From Podospora comata (taxonomy: Eukaryota; Ascomycota; Sordariomycetes; Sordariales; Podosporaceae): a stretch of 64,000 nucleotides of DNA. The notes under the pieces are model-generated. The model was not told the origin of the DNA. It made no database searches and saw only the letters and a program-made list of their open reading frames with translations. The DNA lies in contig CP071495.1 in assembly GCA_017354895.1 (NCBI GenBank), positions 3,951,001-4,015,000 of the forward strand. The letters run 5' to 3'. Below, one piece after another: positions 1-11,548 of the stretch; the first letter of the stretch is position 1, and each line of letters starts with the position of its first letter. The position numbers were made by a program, and so were the translations under genes.

Positions 1-3000
1 CTGCAGTCTCTATCCATGTCGTCCTGCCTTGCGAGCTTGAAGCCTGACATCATCCACCGGTAATCGCATCTCTTCTGACTGCTGTTGGCTCATCAACCTG
101 GGAACTGGAGAGCAATAGCGATCACAAGCCCTGGCGCACTCAAAGGGACTGACCATCAGGGTCCAAAAAGAACCAGGATCTCCTTTGACAACATCTAAAA
201 GTACAAAGTAGACTCACCGTTCTGTCTCCCTAGGTAGGCGGTGTCGGCTCAGCTCCCTACAGGCCAGCGCATGTTTTGACTTTTTAGGTCAAGTGACGCT
301 CAAGTGCCCGTCCGGTGCCCGTCACAGCCTTTACGGAATGGAAATGGTCATTTTCAGGGTCCAAGTCGGTGAGGGTGCGCTGGCTTCACCCAGCCTTGGC
401 TCGCCCGTCCTTTATCCTTCGGCGAGTCTCGAGGACTTCCCCGTCCTCTGTTCGGTACCATGCTGGTGGCTTCAGGGACCAAGCCGCTAGAGAAACCCGC
501 CTCCATTTCAACGGGGCGACGCTCCACTATCAAAACCCGAGCCCGTGAGCGGTGGGCAACTCTGGTTGTCAAGAAACTCGAAATCACGCAACACAGCCCA
601 GAAGTCGGCTTGGAAAAAGGTACTGCCAGTTTCGACGTGAGAGGAGACAGTCTTCCGCCCGTCCATCACCCTTGGTCTCTAGACTCGTGACATCTGAGGT
701 GAGATAAACCCGCGCGGGGGTGCAACCCCCACACAGAGTCGCCCGTTTCTTGACACCAACCACACCGCCCACCCTCGCCAACTTTAATACCCCTGTCCGG
801 TTGGAAGGGTGGAAGGGTCCTCAACCGCCGCCAGCCAAGAGAGCTTACCTTCACCAAGTCCCGATCGCCGATAGCCGACTAACACTATGAAACGACAGCT
901 CACACACTTCAAGTAGTGTACCTACTTACCCAAGCCCCCAAGAACAATATGTTCACTTCATGTTTGCCAATGTCACGATGCCGCCAGAAAACACTGCCAT
1001 TCGGTCAGCCACACGCAGTAAAAGACCTTCCCGTGACTGGACCAGATTTTCTTGTGGCTGTCTCTTATTGGAGATGATGCAAGGGAACTTATGCAGCATC
1101 CCCTGCCGGGCATATAGACACTGCACACCTCCCTCCTTAGGTCACCAACAACAGTTTGACCCCACAGGCCACCTTTCGCAGTTCCTCCAATACACTCCGG
1201 CCGGCCCAATCGGCAGGATGGCGTCCACAGGGTCGGGTGTCCTGATATACTCCGGTTATCCCCTTGGATCTCCATACGGAGCACTGGGACGCAGACACTT
1301 TCTCGCCTCTGAGTAAGCAACATATCCAATGTAGAAGCAGCGAGCGGCCAGTAGTATAAACCCAGAAAACCCGCTTTTTACCCCAGACTCTTGGCCGCTA
1401 CGAGATCGTCTTTTGGCACTTTGCCGGGAAGTGGCAAATAGCGTTAAACAGTTGGTTGTTATCTCACGTCCCCTGTCGTTTATGATGGCGCCTGGCCGGG
1501 AAGATGGCATACCCCGACACGGATTATGGCCGACACGAGGCGTGCTAGTGCTATGCGGATATCCGATATTTACATTCCACCATCAAGGCCCGATGGCTTG
1601 GTCTCTCTGGAGGGAGTGTCATTGAGAAGACAAGTACACAGAAATATAGAGACCCCAGCGTGTAATCGCCTCTCAGGAAATGATATCTGACTGCCTAAAG
1701 CTGCCTCACTCGGGGACTTTCGTTATCTTCAGAAGTCTATCAACTCTGTTTACTATCTGTGTAGATGGCATCTTTGAGCGTTCTCCTCCCAAATAGCAGT
1801 CTCGGTTATTCGGGTGTTAATGTAACATGATATATTAAATATTCGAGATGCATAGAATAATCATGGCTGACTCACATGCTGTGAGCCTAGCTTCTCGTAA
1901 CGGTGCCCATCAACGTGTTACGTCGCATGGCTCTCCGTTTTTTTCGTATTACAAGAGACTCCAATCTAGGTACCTAGGTAGGTATGATGTCTTGGAGTGA
2001 GAAGAGTGTTGTTGACGATGTGCGATCAATACTATGAACAAAACGGGAAATAGTATCTCAAGACTTTTCGAATATATCGTTATCGATGTGCTGTTCAGAG
2101 CACTTTGCTATGTCATCCTGTCTTGACCTCCTCTCGAGTCGTTCGTGATACTTCAAGACCAATCACCAAGGCAGGTTGACTTGACTGCCTAGAGGCTGCT
2201 ACTCTGAAGTGGTTTCACTTTTCAAATATGGATTACCTAGATATGTGATGACCCTCCGCATTTACTGCCACCCAGACAGAGTGCCACAAAGACACGGATG
2301 TCGGTTTGAAGATGCGACCACAGTGCGCAATGAACTACTCAGCCACAACCACCACTTCCTATCAGATCTGAAATACAAGAGAAGCCTGTCCCCTTCCCAT
2401 GCAGAAGGTCTTCGGCCTATACACATCTACGCGGCGTAGTGATAAGTGCGCTGGTTGGAATTCTTATCACAATTTCAAACGACTATGACTTGTTCAGACC
2501 TGGCGAGCATTCCCTCTACTCAACCTGAATTCAGTGTCCGGCATTGCAATGGTTCATCAAGACGATACCACAGACGCCACAGTCATACTGCGTCAGACAC
2601 ATATGGGTTGGAAATGAGGATGGAAAGATGGCGTCGACAGGAAAGGAGATTAGATGAACTTTGTGGACCAGGAGGACTCAGGAGGCGTGCTTCCCGGCGT
2701 CGGATAGATGGGATTGTCAAATGCGGTGACACCATCACCCAAAAGATAGTATGTACAGCATGAATTTGTGTATCATGAAGGCTACGAAAGTGTGTTCTCA
2801 TGACCTCACTCCTTTTCCAAAGTTACAACGAGCGGACTGTCAGGTTATCAGCCATGCTACCGTTGTTTCAATACAGGTAGTGACAACAGTCACCTCTAGT
2901 AGAAGACTAGTAGAAGAGTTGAAGATTTGACGTCAGAGAGGAGGAATGATCATGACCACATTGGCTGATGCAACCACCCGTGGAAGAACCACCCTTCATC

Positions 3001-4750
3001 TACAGCTGTCTTGCAAGCAATATGCGTACTGGGAGCAGCAGTCTTGTGCGCCTGAGGCTGAATCATGGGTGATCAACCAAGAGATAAGCCGACTTGGATT
3101 CGTTGAGAGTGCTCAACCGCTATCGAAAATGGGCCGGGTTGGGCGTTAATGTCTCAAGCGGTTGAGCACTCAACGAATCCAAGTTGGCTTATCTCTTGGT
3201 TGACGCCGCCACGTTCAACGCGCGCGATCTCTCAAGGGTCCGTGGGGGCACCGTCCAAGGCCTTGGGACAGCTGCAACCCTACCACCCGGAAACGTCTCT
3301 GAAAAACCACAGAAGGAGATGCTGGTCCTGGTTGTCGATTGAAACGCGGCTCCAGACACGCTCGGATGCGTCTTCGATCACGAGCACGATTCCGGGAACG
3401 CCTGGCAGCTTCCCAGACTCTGGGAACCTAGGAATGGGGGTCAGCCCCTGGCTGTGCCAAGAGAATCTCTCCCGAATGTCGCGTGGCAGCGGATGACGGC
3501 GAGGCTTTTCAACCTGCTGGCTGATGCCAAGAGTAGAGATGTTGGTTCGGCTGGATAAAGCTGCAAGTCCTCGCATTGCTGCTGTGTTTTTGTCGACGAG
3601 AAAGACAACGTGGAAAATGCTGTGACACGGCTGCAAAGATGTCAGGGGGTGGGTCACGATAAGCGGACGGCACATGATATGGACTATGAGTGGAGGATCT
3701 CGAGATGTCCATGGCCAGGGTCTTGAGCTTTGACGGGCCAAGACAGCTATCTACTACACACAACTTTGCTGTCGAGAGACGAGAGCATGTCGTGCCAGTG
3801 CAGTCTGGCCGTCATGTCGCGTGTCTGGTTCGGCCAATGCAAGACGGCGGCGAATGCCCGTTACCTATCTCTCCTCATGCCCCTGGCCAACCACGGCTCG
3901 CGAGCCCGACAAAAGAACATCTCGGCAGCCAAGTTTCTCCCCGTCGTCTCCTGGATGCCAGGCGGGGCCAGCAAGATGGGCAAATGAGCTGAACGGTGGG
4001 CACCAGTGGCACCGTATTCAGGGGAGTCCCCGGCGGCGGAACAGCGGGAAAAAGCTAAAATTGGGAGTGATGGAAATGCAATAAGGAACAGCCCCATTTT
4101 GCATGTTCGAGAACGCGAAGTGGTCTCCTGATGACAGGTACCTGAAAGTCTTTGGAACTCTCCTCTCTCGGGTCAGCATCACGGACCGCTGGTCGATACA
4201 GCTTGCCGAGCGCCCGTCTCGGCGAGGGTCGTGGTGCAACTCTGGGCCGATAAGCTTGGATCTGGCAGAGACAATGGTGGTTGCGATGGTTGTGGTGATG
4301 CAGGTCAAAAAACAGGATCGCTGATTCGCGGCCCACAGTGACACAAGCCCAAGACTTCAACGCTCCGCCAAACTGGATTCGCGAACCAGGATCCCTTTGA
4401 TAGATGAGATTAAAATGAAATAAGCCCAGGAACCGACGACGGGCGGCTTTGTTTAGAAACACCAGATCCCGCCCTGGCCTTTTTCTTTCCTGCTGCATCA
4501 TCTTTATACCTACCTAGAACCCAGGACATGATAGACTACTTGCCGTTCCATCAGTCGGCCTCGAGGACAACGTTTCTGCCGACGAGGACACACGGCACAA
4601 GCGCACGAAAAGCGACCGACACCGAATCCTACATTGCACTAGGTGGGCCCTTTGCAGAACGGCGACCAACCGTGGCACACTAAGGGTAGCCCAGAGCGAC
4701 GGGAGCAGAGCAGTACGCGGCCGTTCTGTCCATGCTCGTCCTCGTCCACT
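1..4750. other. long region without a convincing gene
   Basis: I find no reading frame here with a recognisable domain, a signal peptide or a credible exon chain on either strand. Short open frames overlap each other on both strands, as expected by chance. The contents I can point to are a hairpin at 3073-3203 and a ctaggtacctaggtaggta stretch at 1966-1984. The last ~250 bases are the leader of the large gene that starts at 4751. Confidence 0.6.
3073..3203. repeat. imperfect inverted repeat, 48/46-bp arms
   Basis: The left arm is 3073-3120 and the right arm 3158-3203, separated by a 37-bp spacer. The reverse complement of the right arm matches the left arm except for one substitution and a 2-base indel. 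The arms begin tcaaccaagagataagcc and end gctcaaccgc. The structure could be a small foldback element, a transposon remnant or a transcribed hairpin. I see no target-site duplication that decides between them. Confidence 0.85.
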
Positions 4751-7700
4751 ATGGCGGCGTCAAGATATAACACTCTGCCGGCCGGCCAGGCTGATGACGA
4801 CACGCCTGATCAACACGGCCAGCGCCCGCCGTTTTCCCCAGATTCCTTCGCCTCGCGCCTCTCGCCAACGTCGCAGTCCACCTCGACCAGCCTGGCCTCG
4901 CCCACCCAGTCGCCCAATCCCATGGCCCATGCGAGCTTGGCCGAAAAGACGTTTACTCCCCTCTCCATGAACGAAAGCGATTACCTGTCGGACCACTCGG
5001 CCACCGACGGCCTGCTGAGAAAAAAGTCGTCCTTCTCCCTCGAACACGAATCGATGCTGAGCACCTCCAACACTTCCAGAGGCGAAACGTTTCTGCAGGT
5101 GGGCAGTGCCATTGGCAGAAGCAACAGTGTCAGCAGCACGTCCAGTGCCACGGCAGCTGGCCGGGGCGTGACGGTTGTCAGCTCCATGGTCCAATCGTTT
5201 GAAGCTCTGCACGCGGCAGTGGTTGAGAAAGAACGAGAACTGGCGGCCAAAAAGAGCAGTGCCAGTCTTCGCCCGTCGCTCGGTCCGGTGTCAAGGACAA
5301 CATCACCAGCTCCAAATGCAGACCTGACAGACGCAAGCCAGCACCAGCACCAGCACCAGCAACACCTGGGGTCCAGTCTTGGCGGGGCTGTTGGCGCCAC
5401 CGATACGACCATCGTGCCGCAGACAACCGCTTGCCCAAATCCCGACCCCCCAGCGCAAAATGCGAAGGCCGCCCCTGAGTCCCCGATTCGCTCCCCGATT
5501 TCAGTGACGGCCCAGACGCCTCTGATCCGACCGACTCCCACGACAATTCCTTCTCCCACCACCTCGATCGAATCGCCATTGCCCCGAACCTCTTCTACCG
5601 CGAGCATCAGCCTGACACACCCCACCCCAGACCTCAACAAGCGATCGCAGTCGGGCGCCTACCTCGGCAACATTGCCGCCCTCGAAGCCACGGCCGAGCG
5701 CCTGTCCATGACCAGTTCCATCGAAGTCGCCATTCGCGAAGAGCACAACGAGCTCAAGCGGTCCGAGAGTCGGAAGTCGTCGATTCTTCAACGTGCGAGG
5801 GGTACCTCAGCCGGTTCCGAGTCTGGTTCGGCGTTGCATCTCGGAAGCAGAAAGAACTCGGTGGTGGAAACGAACAACGCAGCCCGTTTTGGCGGTTATG
5901 TCATGAGTCCCCAACATTCCTTGTCTGGCGCGTCGGCCCGTCTCCGCTCTGGCAGCAAGGCCAGCTCCAGTGGCTTGCCAGCTCCGGAGTCCGTTGCGCT
6001 TTCGTCTAGCCTGGAGAACGGCGAGGACTTTCCATTCATGTCTCGGAGTGGACCAGGAAAGGCGTCAACGAGAAGTGCGGCCAGCAAGCTGTCCCTTGCC
6101 GAGATTGCCGAACTGGAACACCCAACAGCCCTGACGCGGGATGTCATGGACCGAGCCGACCTGGGAGTGCCGGACAACGACGAGGAGGAGAGGCGCATAC
6201 TAGCGAGTGCCCACCAATATATTGAGCCAGAGTTTGCCGATGAGGTGGAAGGAGCGCGCACACCCCAGAATGAGAACCAAACCTTTCTGGATGATCCCGC
6301 CCCGCGGCTGCAGCTCCACCAGCCCGACCAGTACTCGCAGTATTGGGACCAGAATAATGACCAGGCGAGAAGGCCAACGACGGCCGCTTCCGTTACCACG
6401 TTTGATCAAGCTCAGACAGCGTTTGGTGACTTTGACGGCGTCCACTGTGACCCCGAAGCCGACCAGTTTGTGCCTCACCAGGAGCCTGAGCTGCCTCCGC
6501 CTCGGTCACAACAGCAACCGCAGCACCCTGGCATCAACAATTCGTTGGGGCCCCGCCCGACATCGTACTTTGACCCATCTACCGGGCAGCAGATGCTCTA
6601 CTACCCAGCTCCGGTCCCCGCCATGCTCAATCTGCCACCAAAGCTGTCCAAAAAGCCCAAGGCGGGACCCAGAACCGCGAGGCGGTCCCAGGTCATGAGT
6701 GCGATGCCGATGGTGACAACGCGGGAATCACGGGTGTGGCTTCCTGATCCGACTCATACTATGGGCGGAGGTAGCCAGCACAACGTGCCCCTCATGCCGG
6801 AGCTCCTCGGCGGAGATTACGCTCCCCAGACATCAAATGCCGACGAGCTGGCGCCACCACAAGCGCCCGCCCTTGCTTCGGGCCACTCCAGGCACGCGTC
6901 CGAGGCGAGCACCATCCATCCGGCTGCCCCTGTTGTGGAAGAGCAACGAGAATTCCGTCGTCCTCAACGCTTGACCGACAACCGCAAATCCCGGGCGACT
7001 GTATTGGACGGCTTGCCACCGCAGCTCCGTGCAAGCGCCTTTTTCGAGCTGCCCTCTACCCATCTCCCCAAGATTGAGGTCAAGGACGGATCTGCCATGG
7101 CGACGCTCGACAGCATCCTCGACGCCTCGGCCGCTGCGCCCGTCAGCGCTTTTACCGACCACGCCTTTGCCGGGACCTTGGGTGATGAGGTGTATGGGAC
7201 TGAGAAGAAGCGCAAATCAAAGAAGCCGCCCAAGAAGTCCGACGCAGAGCCTGTGGAGGAGGAGGTGGTGGCCAAGCCAAAACGAAAGACGCTTGTCAAG
7301 AGGAACTCGAGCTCGGCTCTGCTTGACTACGAGAACGAACCGAAGAAGAGATCTAGTCGGTTTTCCCTTTTCCCGAGCAGAGGCGATGACGACGACAGCG
7401 ACGACGACGACGAGCGGATCAGACGAAATGGTGATCGTTCATCCGGCGATGGCCCTCTGCAGTCTCCCAACCCCCTCGCCCCGGGTGCCGACGAAGAGTC
7501 CAGTGAACAATCCAGCGACGAGTCTAGTGAGAACGAAAGGTCTGTCTACAGAGGGCCGCCCACGACGCTGCTCGCAGAGTTGCAGATCCGGAAGCGCCAG
7601 AATCAGCAGCGAGTCAAGGACGGCACCCAGCTTCCCCGCGGCCAGCACGGCACCACTCTTCTTGAACTGGACGCTGTTGCTCAGGTGGAACAGAAGACCA

Positions 7701-8956
7701 GGAAGGGCAAGCGTGTTAATCTCGCCTGGGAGGACCCAAGCGCCAACCCGTATCAAGGCTCCGACATGGACGACGAGGACGTGCCGCTGGGCATGCTGGC
7801 GCTTGCCAAGGCCACTGGTAACGGAACCAACAGGTCAACCATGGACATGGGCGCTCTCATGAGCGAGGTGAATCGCCCCCTTGGCTTGATGGAGCGCCGG
7901 GAAATCGAAGACAACGAGCCCCTCAGTCGCCGCCGCGAGAGGTTGCAGGGCAGAGACAGCGGCCATGTTCCGTTGTCTCTGGACCTTATTCAGAAGCGAA
8001 TGAGCCACATGCCGCTCACACAAACAAACGGCGCTCCCATTGGGTTGATGGGTATGCGATCCCAGTCGAGACTCAATCTTCAGCTTCCCCAAGAAGAACG
8101 ACCAGTCTCCATGATGGGCGCCAACGCAGACGAGAGTGATCCCGAGGTGGAGGGGGAGACGCTGGCTGCCCGCAAAGCACGACTGGCAGCCGAAAACCCC
8201 TTGCCGCGCACCCGTCCTGTCAGCGGCATGTTCTCGGCCGAGCTTCTCAGCCAGTTTGGCGGCGCTGACGAGGAGGCTGCCGATGCCAAGAGCAAAGGAG
8301 TGAGCAATGAGGCTGCCGCGGTGGTGGATGTGCCCGAGGAAGAAGAGACGTTGGGCCAGCGAAGACGCAGACTACAAGCCGAGAGGGAGGCACGGGAGCG
8401 CGAGATGGCTGCTGGAGGCGGCATACATCCCCCTCGTGCTGCTACGCCCGTTGGACTTTTCCCAAGCGTGAGCGGCCTGCAAGCCAACCCTCAAGCCGGC
8501 CCGCTCTCCATGGCCAACATGCTTGGTGCTCATCCCATCGATACCCCCATGGGTCACATGAACCCCCTCGAGCAAGCGCGCCTGAACCGGGAGGCCGAAG
8601 CAATGAGGGTGCAGCAGGAGCAAGAACTCCGAATGGCAGCGCTCCGAGCTCAGATGCCCACAAGTCTGGTTGCCGTCTCATCCGGGGGCAGGAGTGGCGG
8701 ATACATGAATGGCATGTTCAACAACGGAATGGGGGGGCACGCTGTGGGCCAGGCCGGTGCTGCTGGGATGAGCCTAGGCTACGGCAACGGCAGCAACCTG
8801 AGCTTGCTGACGCCGCAACAACCAATGATGCATGGTGGTGGCATTCCGATGAATGGTGTTTATGGTGGTGGATACGGGATGCAAGTACCTGGCCAAGTGG
8901 GCCAAGTGGGACAGGTTGATATGGTGGAGCGCTGGCGGCAGGGCGTGTTGCCGTGA
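4751..8956 (+). CDS. large disordered conserved fungal protein, function unknown
   Basis: A single-exon frame of 1401 residues. I start at ATG 4751 because the upstream in-frame extension has no ATG. I do not recognise the family by name, although the style is that of Pezizomycotina-wide conserved proteins. The first ~300 residues are rich in Ser, Thr and Pro with a His/Gln run near residue 198. A basic patch (KKRKSKKPPKK) lies near residue 819 and an acidic run (DDDDSDDDDE) near 880. More conserved-looking blocks lie near 938 (TTLLAELQIRKRQ) and 976 (LLELDAVAQVEQ). A motif of the type E-T/P-L-x-x-R-x-x-R-L occurs three times, near residues 1056, 1136 and 1199. The tail has a charged helix and then a Gly/Met-rich end. 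No membrane segment or signal peptide is visible. The mix of basic, acidic and low-complexity segments suggests a nuclear or scaffold role, which is inference only. Confidence 0.85.
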   Translation: MAASRYNTLPAGQADDDTPDQHGQRPPFSPDSFASRLSPTSQSTSTSLASPTQSPNPMAHASLAEKTFTPLSMNESDYLSDHSATDGLLRKKSSFSLEHESMLSTSNTSRGETFLQVGSAIGRSNSVSSTSSATAAGRGVTVVSSMVQSFEALHAAVVEKERELAAKKSSASLRPSLGPVSRTTSPAPNADLTDASQHQHQHQQHLGSSLGGAVGATDTTIVPQTTACPNPDPPAQNAKAAPESPIRSPISVTAQTPLIRPTPTTIPSPTTSIESPLPRTSSTASISLTHPTPDLNKRSQSGAYLGNIAALEATAERLSMTSSIEVAIREEHNELKRSESRKSSILQRARGTSAGSESGSALHLGSRKNSVVETNNAARFGGYVMSPQHSLSGASARLRSGSKASSSGLPAPESVALSSSLENGEDFPFMSRSGPGKASTRSAASKLSLAEIAELEHPTALTRDVMDRADLGVPDNDEEERRILASAHQYIEPEFADEVEGARTPQNENQTFLDDPAPRLQLHQPDQYSQYWDQNNDQARRPTTAASVTTFDQAQTAFGDFDGVHCDPEADQFVPHQEPELPPPRSQQQPQHPGINNSLGPRPTSYFDPSTGQQMLYYPAPVPAMLNLPPKLSKKPKAGPRTARRSQVMSAMPMVTTRESRVWLPDPTHTMGGGSQHNVPLMPELLGGDYAPQTSNADELAPPQAPALASGHSRHASEASTIHPAAPVVEEQREFRRPQRLTDNRKSRATVLDGLPPQLRASAFFELPSTHLPKIEVKDGSAMATLDSILDASAAAPVSAFTDHAFAGTLGDEVYGTEKKRKSKKPPKKSDAEPVEEEVVAKPKRKTLVKRNSSSALLDYENEPKKRSSRFSLFPSRGDDDDSDDDDERIRRNGDRSSGDGPLQSPNPLAPGADEESSEQSSDESSENERSVYRGPPTTLLAELQIRKRQNQQRVKDGTQLPRGQHGTTLLELDAVAQVEQKTRKGKRVNLAWEDPSANPYQGSDMDDEDVPLGMLALAKATGNGTNRSTMDMGALMSEVNRPLGLMERREIEDNEPLSRRRERLQGRDSGHVPLSLDLIQKRMSHMPLTQTNGAPIGLMGMRSQSRLNLQLPQEERPVSMMGANADESDPEVEGETLAARKARLAAENPLPRTRPVSGMFSAELLSQFGGADEEAADAKSKGVSNEAAAVVDVPEEEETLGQRRRRLQAEREAREREMAAGGGIHPPRAATPVGLFPSVSGLQANPQAGPLSMANMLGAHPIDTPMGHMNPLEQARLNREAEAMRVQQEQELRMAALRAQMPTSLVAVSSGGRSGGYMNGMFNNGMGGHAVGQAGAAGMSLGYGNGSNLSLLTPQQPMMHGGGIPMNGVYGGGYGMQVPGQVGQVGQVDMVERWRQGVLP

Positions 8957-9380
8957 ACAGGTCTTAGGTCTTTAGATAGAATTTTGGATCAAGGAGAATT
9001 TTGTTGGTACAAGCAAAAAGCTGGTATTGCTACTTGATTAGAGCATAGCATAGCATTTGGGGGGGCTGGGCTTCTGTTTGGCTATAAGTATACACTTTTG
9101 TATTGTTGTACGAGGCTGGCGGGTTTATCATTCGAGCTACCTTGAGCAATCAAAGCGAGATTTTGTTTTCATCATTCTTCACAGACCACCCAAACAATCA
9201 CACCGCGTAAAAGATCAGCCTGACCTGCATGCCTTTTATCGCTCTCGTGGGTTTTCTACGGAGAGATGAGAGGCAGCTCCGAAAAAGACAATCCCAAGAT
9301 AAAGATTAACTGTTTGCACAAGACATGTAGATACAAAGTTGAAAGCTCTCATCCCAAGCGCCAAAGACAAAAGAGGTCAC
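8957..9380. other. intergenic, convergent 3' ends
   Basis: This is the 424-base tail-to-tail gap between the large disordered protein and the zinc-finger gene on the other strand. It holds AT-rich 3' flanking sequence. I see no other feature. Confidence 0.5.
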
Positions 9381-11548
9381 TCACTGCTCCCCATCTCCAC
9401 CAGCATGTCCCCAGTTCAGCCACGTCTCGGCTGCGGTCTGGAGATGCCCCTGGTGCGGAAACGACACGGCATGCGGGTGATTGGCCGCGGCCGGGACTTG
9501 ATGAAGCCAGTATCCCTGTGGCGTAAACATGTTGTTGCCCGCGTGGAAGAAATAGGGGCTTGCCGTCATGGCTGTGGCTGTCCCGTCGTCTGCCATTCCC
9601 GTAAATGCCGCCGGGGACACGGCAGGCATGAATTGGGAGTGAGCCATCCCGTACGCAGCCCCCGGCGGAAGATAGGTGGCCGCGGGGCTTTGTTGCTGCT
9701 GCTGAGGAGTTCCGCTGGTGACTGAAGTTGGCGCGGTGGAAGGTAATGGCGGCTGGAGAAGTGACGCGCTGAGACTGCCCGTGCCGGCTGACCGGTAGGT
9801 TGATGAGGGCTGGCGGTTGTGGCCGTGACTGAGGCTCTGACTTTGACTGGACGATGTCTCTGGAGACAGGTTCTCGCGTATCGAGACGTACATCCGAAAG
9901 GTGTTTTGGACGACGGTCTTGAGGCGGTCCCGGAGGAGATCCAGGTTGCGATTGTTGGACGAATTGGGGTCGGCAAGGTCAGAGCCGGGTAGGGGAATGT
10001 CACCTTGTTGGATCTTGTGGTCGAGGATGTTGAAAAAGAGATCGACAAAGTAATCCTCGCCGTCCTTTGGGGTTCCCGAGGTGAACGAAGAGGGTATCTC
10101 GTGCCATGGGCTTTCTGGCCGGGTAACCTCTGGGAACAAAACGTCCCAAATCTCAAACCACTTCTCCACCCGGTGCACCTCTTGGTTCTTCTTTCGGTTC
10201 TGCTTGTCCAGCATGGCCCACTGAACTTCGTCAACCCCTTCTTTGAGAGAGGCGTCCCGAAGAGGACAGGGGACCTCGCTCTTGCGGTGCTCGGCTAGCT
10301 TGTTGAGGGATTCTGCACGGTCTCCCCCCTTTCCTGGGTTGAATGTTTCTTTGCATCTTTCGCATTGGACGGGAGAATGTGTTCGCTTGAGATGTTCCCT
10401 GTCACAACAAGTCAGCAGGTTGTCCCAAGAGACCGACCCCGGCGACTTACTTTAGTCGCTGGATAGATTTGAACCCTGGCCCTGTACAAGGTCTGTACCG
10501 ATGCTTCTTGCCAGACCCGGAATCGCCGTGGACATTGTATTTGATTGGATCCCGTTTGTGAAACGGACAAGCCAGCAGCGGCTCGCGAGTGTTTCCGCTG
10601 AGAGGGGTGGAAGGAGGTCCCATTTTTCCGCCTCCAGGGTCCTTTTGGTCTTCTTCGTCTTGATCCTTGTCTCGGCCGTCCCTCGCCCCTTCGTCCGAGT
10701 CTGTACGCCTCCTTTTGCGAGACGGACCCGAACCCGAACCCTGGGACGGCGAAGTATTGGCCGGGGAGGACTCGTGTTTGGCTCCATCCCCTGCTCCGGC
10801 ATGAGATGCTGCACATCGCCAGTTTTCCACTTTACTCTTGAGAGCCAAGTTAAAGTCGCGGTGAAGCAGTGGAATCAAAAAGGCTGCCAGAGAATAGTCC
10901 TTGTCGACAGCCGAAATCACAAGAGACTCTAGATTCCCGTTTTCACCACTCCATTCGTCATCGTCATCATCCTGGTCGGAATTATCCTCCTGTTCATCGT
11001 CCTCTTCATCGAGCCGGGCTGTCTCACACCCGCTCTCATCGGCATCGAAATCCGACTCGACATCTTCGTCGATCTCGTCTGCCTCATCGCCTTCTCTGTC
11101 AGCAGCCGAGAATGATTTTCGTAAAGAGCTGGGAAGACTCGGTGAGTGACTTCGACCAAGGGATCGGTTTAACCGGTCTGCTGGTGTTTCTGGACGTTGG
11201 GGTGGAATTTTGGGCAATCTTGCTTGTGTAAGTCACGTCACTTTGCCGCACGGTTTACACTGAATCAGACACCTACTCATTGGCCCCAGGCTTGACCTCC
11301 TCTTCCTCATGAAACCCATATTCCGTCCCTGGTCCGGCCGAGGTCGCCCAGCTGCTTGTTGTGGAGGCGGCGTACTCGCAAAAGTTGGTCGAGCTGCCTT
11401 CTGACGGAGTGACGCTGCTTGGACTGGGGGATCTTGATGACTGCTCCTGTGAGCTCAATTTGTTCACCCAGTTTGCGCGCAGTTTGAACTCATCATCAAA
11501 GCTCATTACGGACAGCAGAGGGTGAACGTATGATTCTGCTCCGTCCAT
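9381..11548 (-). CDS. C2H2-like zinc-finger protein, putative regulator
   Basis: Three exons on the minus strand: 11548-11277, 11218-10451 and 10398-9381, coding for 685 residues. The introns have donors gtaggt and gtaagt and acceptors aag and cag. Residues ~125-175 form a very acidic region. A Cys/His block follows at ~305-367: CPFHKRDP, then RPCTGPGF, then RLKEHLKRTH, then CERC. This is the arrangement of a family of fungal proteins with an atypical C2H2 finger, in which the ACPF..KRDP and LKEHLxRxH parts are conserved. A second Cys/His group (CERCKETF ... EHRKSEVPC) may bind another zinc. A helical segment with RVEKWFEIWDVLFPE follows, and the C-terminus is Ser/Gln/Pro/Ala-rich. A DNA- or RNA-binding nuclear regulator is the likely role, but no target can be read from the sequence. 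The gene diverges from the secreted repeat protein at 12363. Confidence 0.85.

Noticed and set aside
960-1329. Overlapping ~118-codon frames on both strands
   Set aside because: Mutual antisense frames of similar length without domain content are typical of chance in this base composition.
3121-3157. Reading the hairpin at 3073-3203 as a terminator
   Set aside because: No gene ends beside it and fungal polymerase II does not use hairpin terminators.
3280-3741. 153-codon open frame on the minus strand
   Set aside because: No ATG context, signal or domain that I recognise, no exon partners, and it lies in a region of overlapping chance frames. It might be a decayed gene fragment, but nothing supports it.
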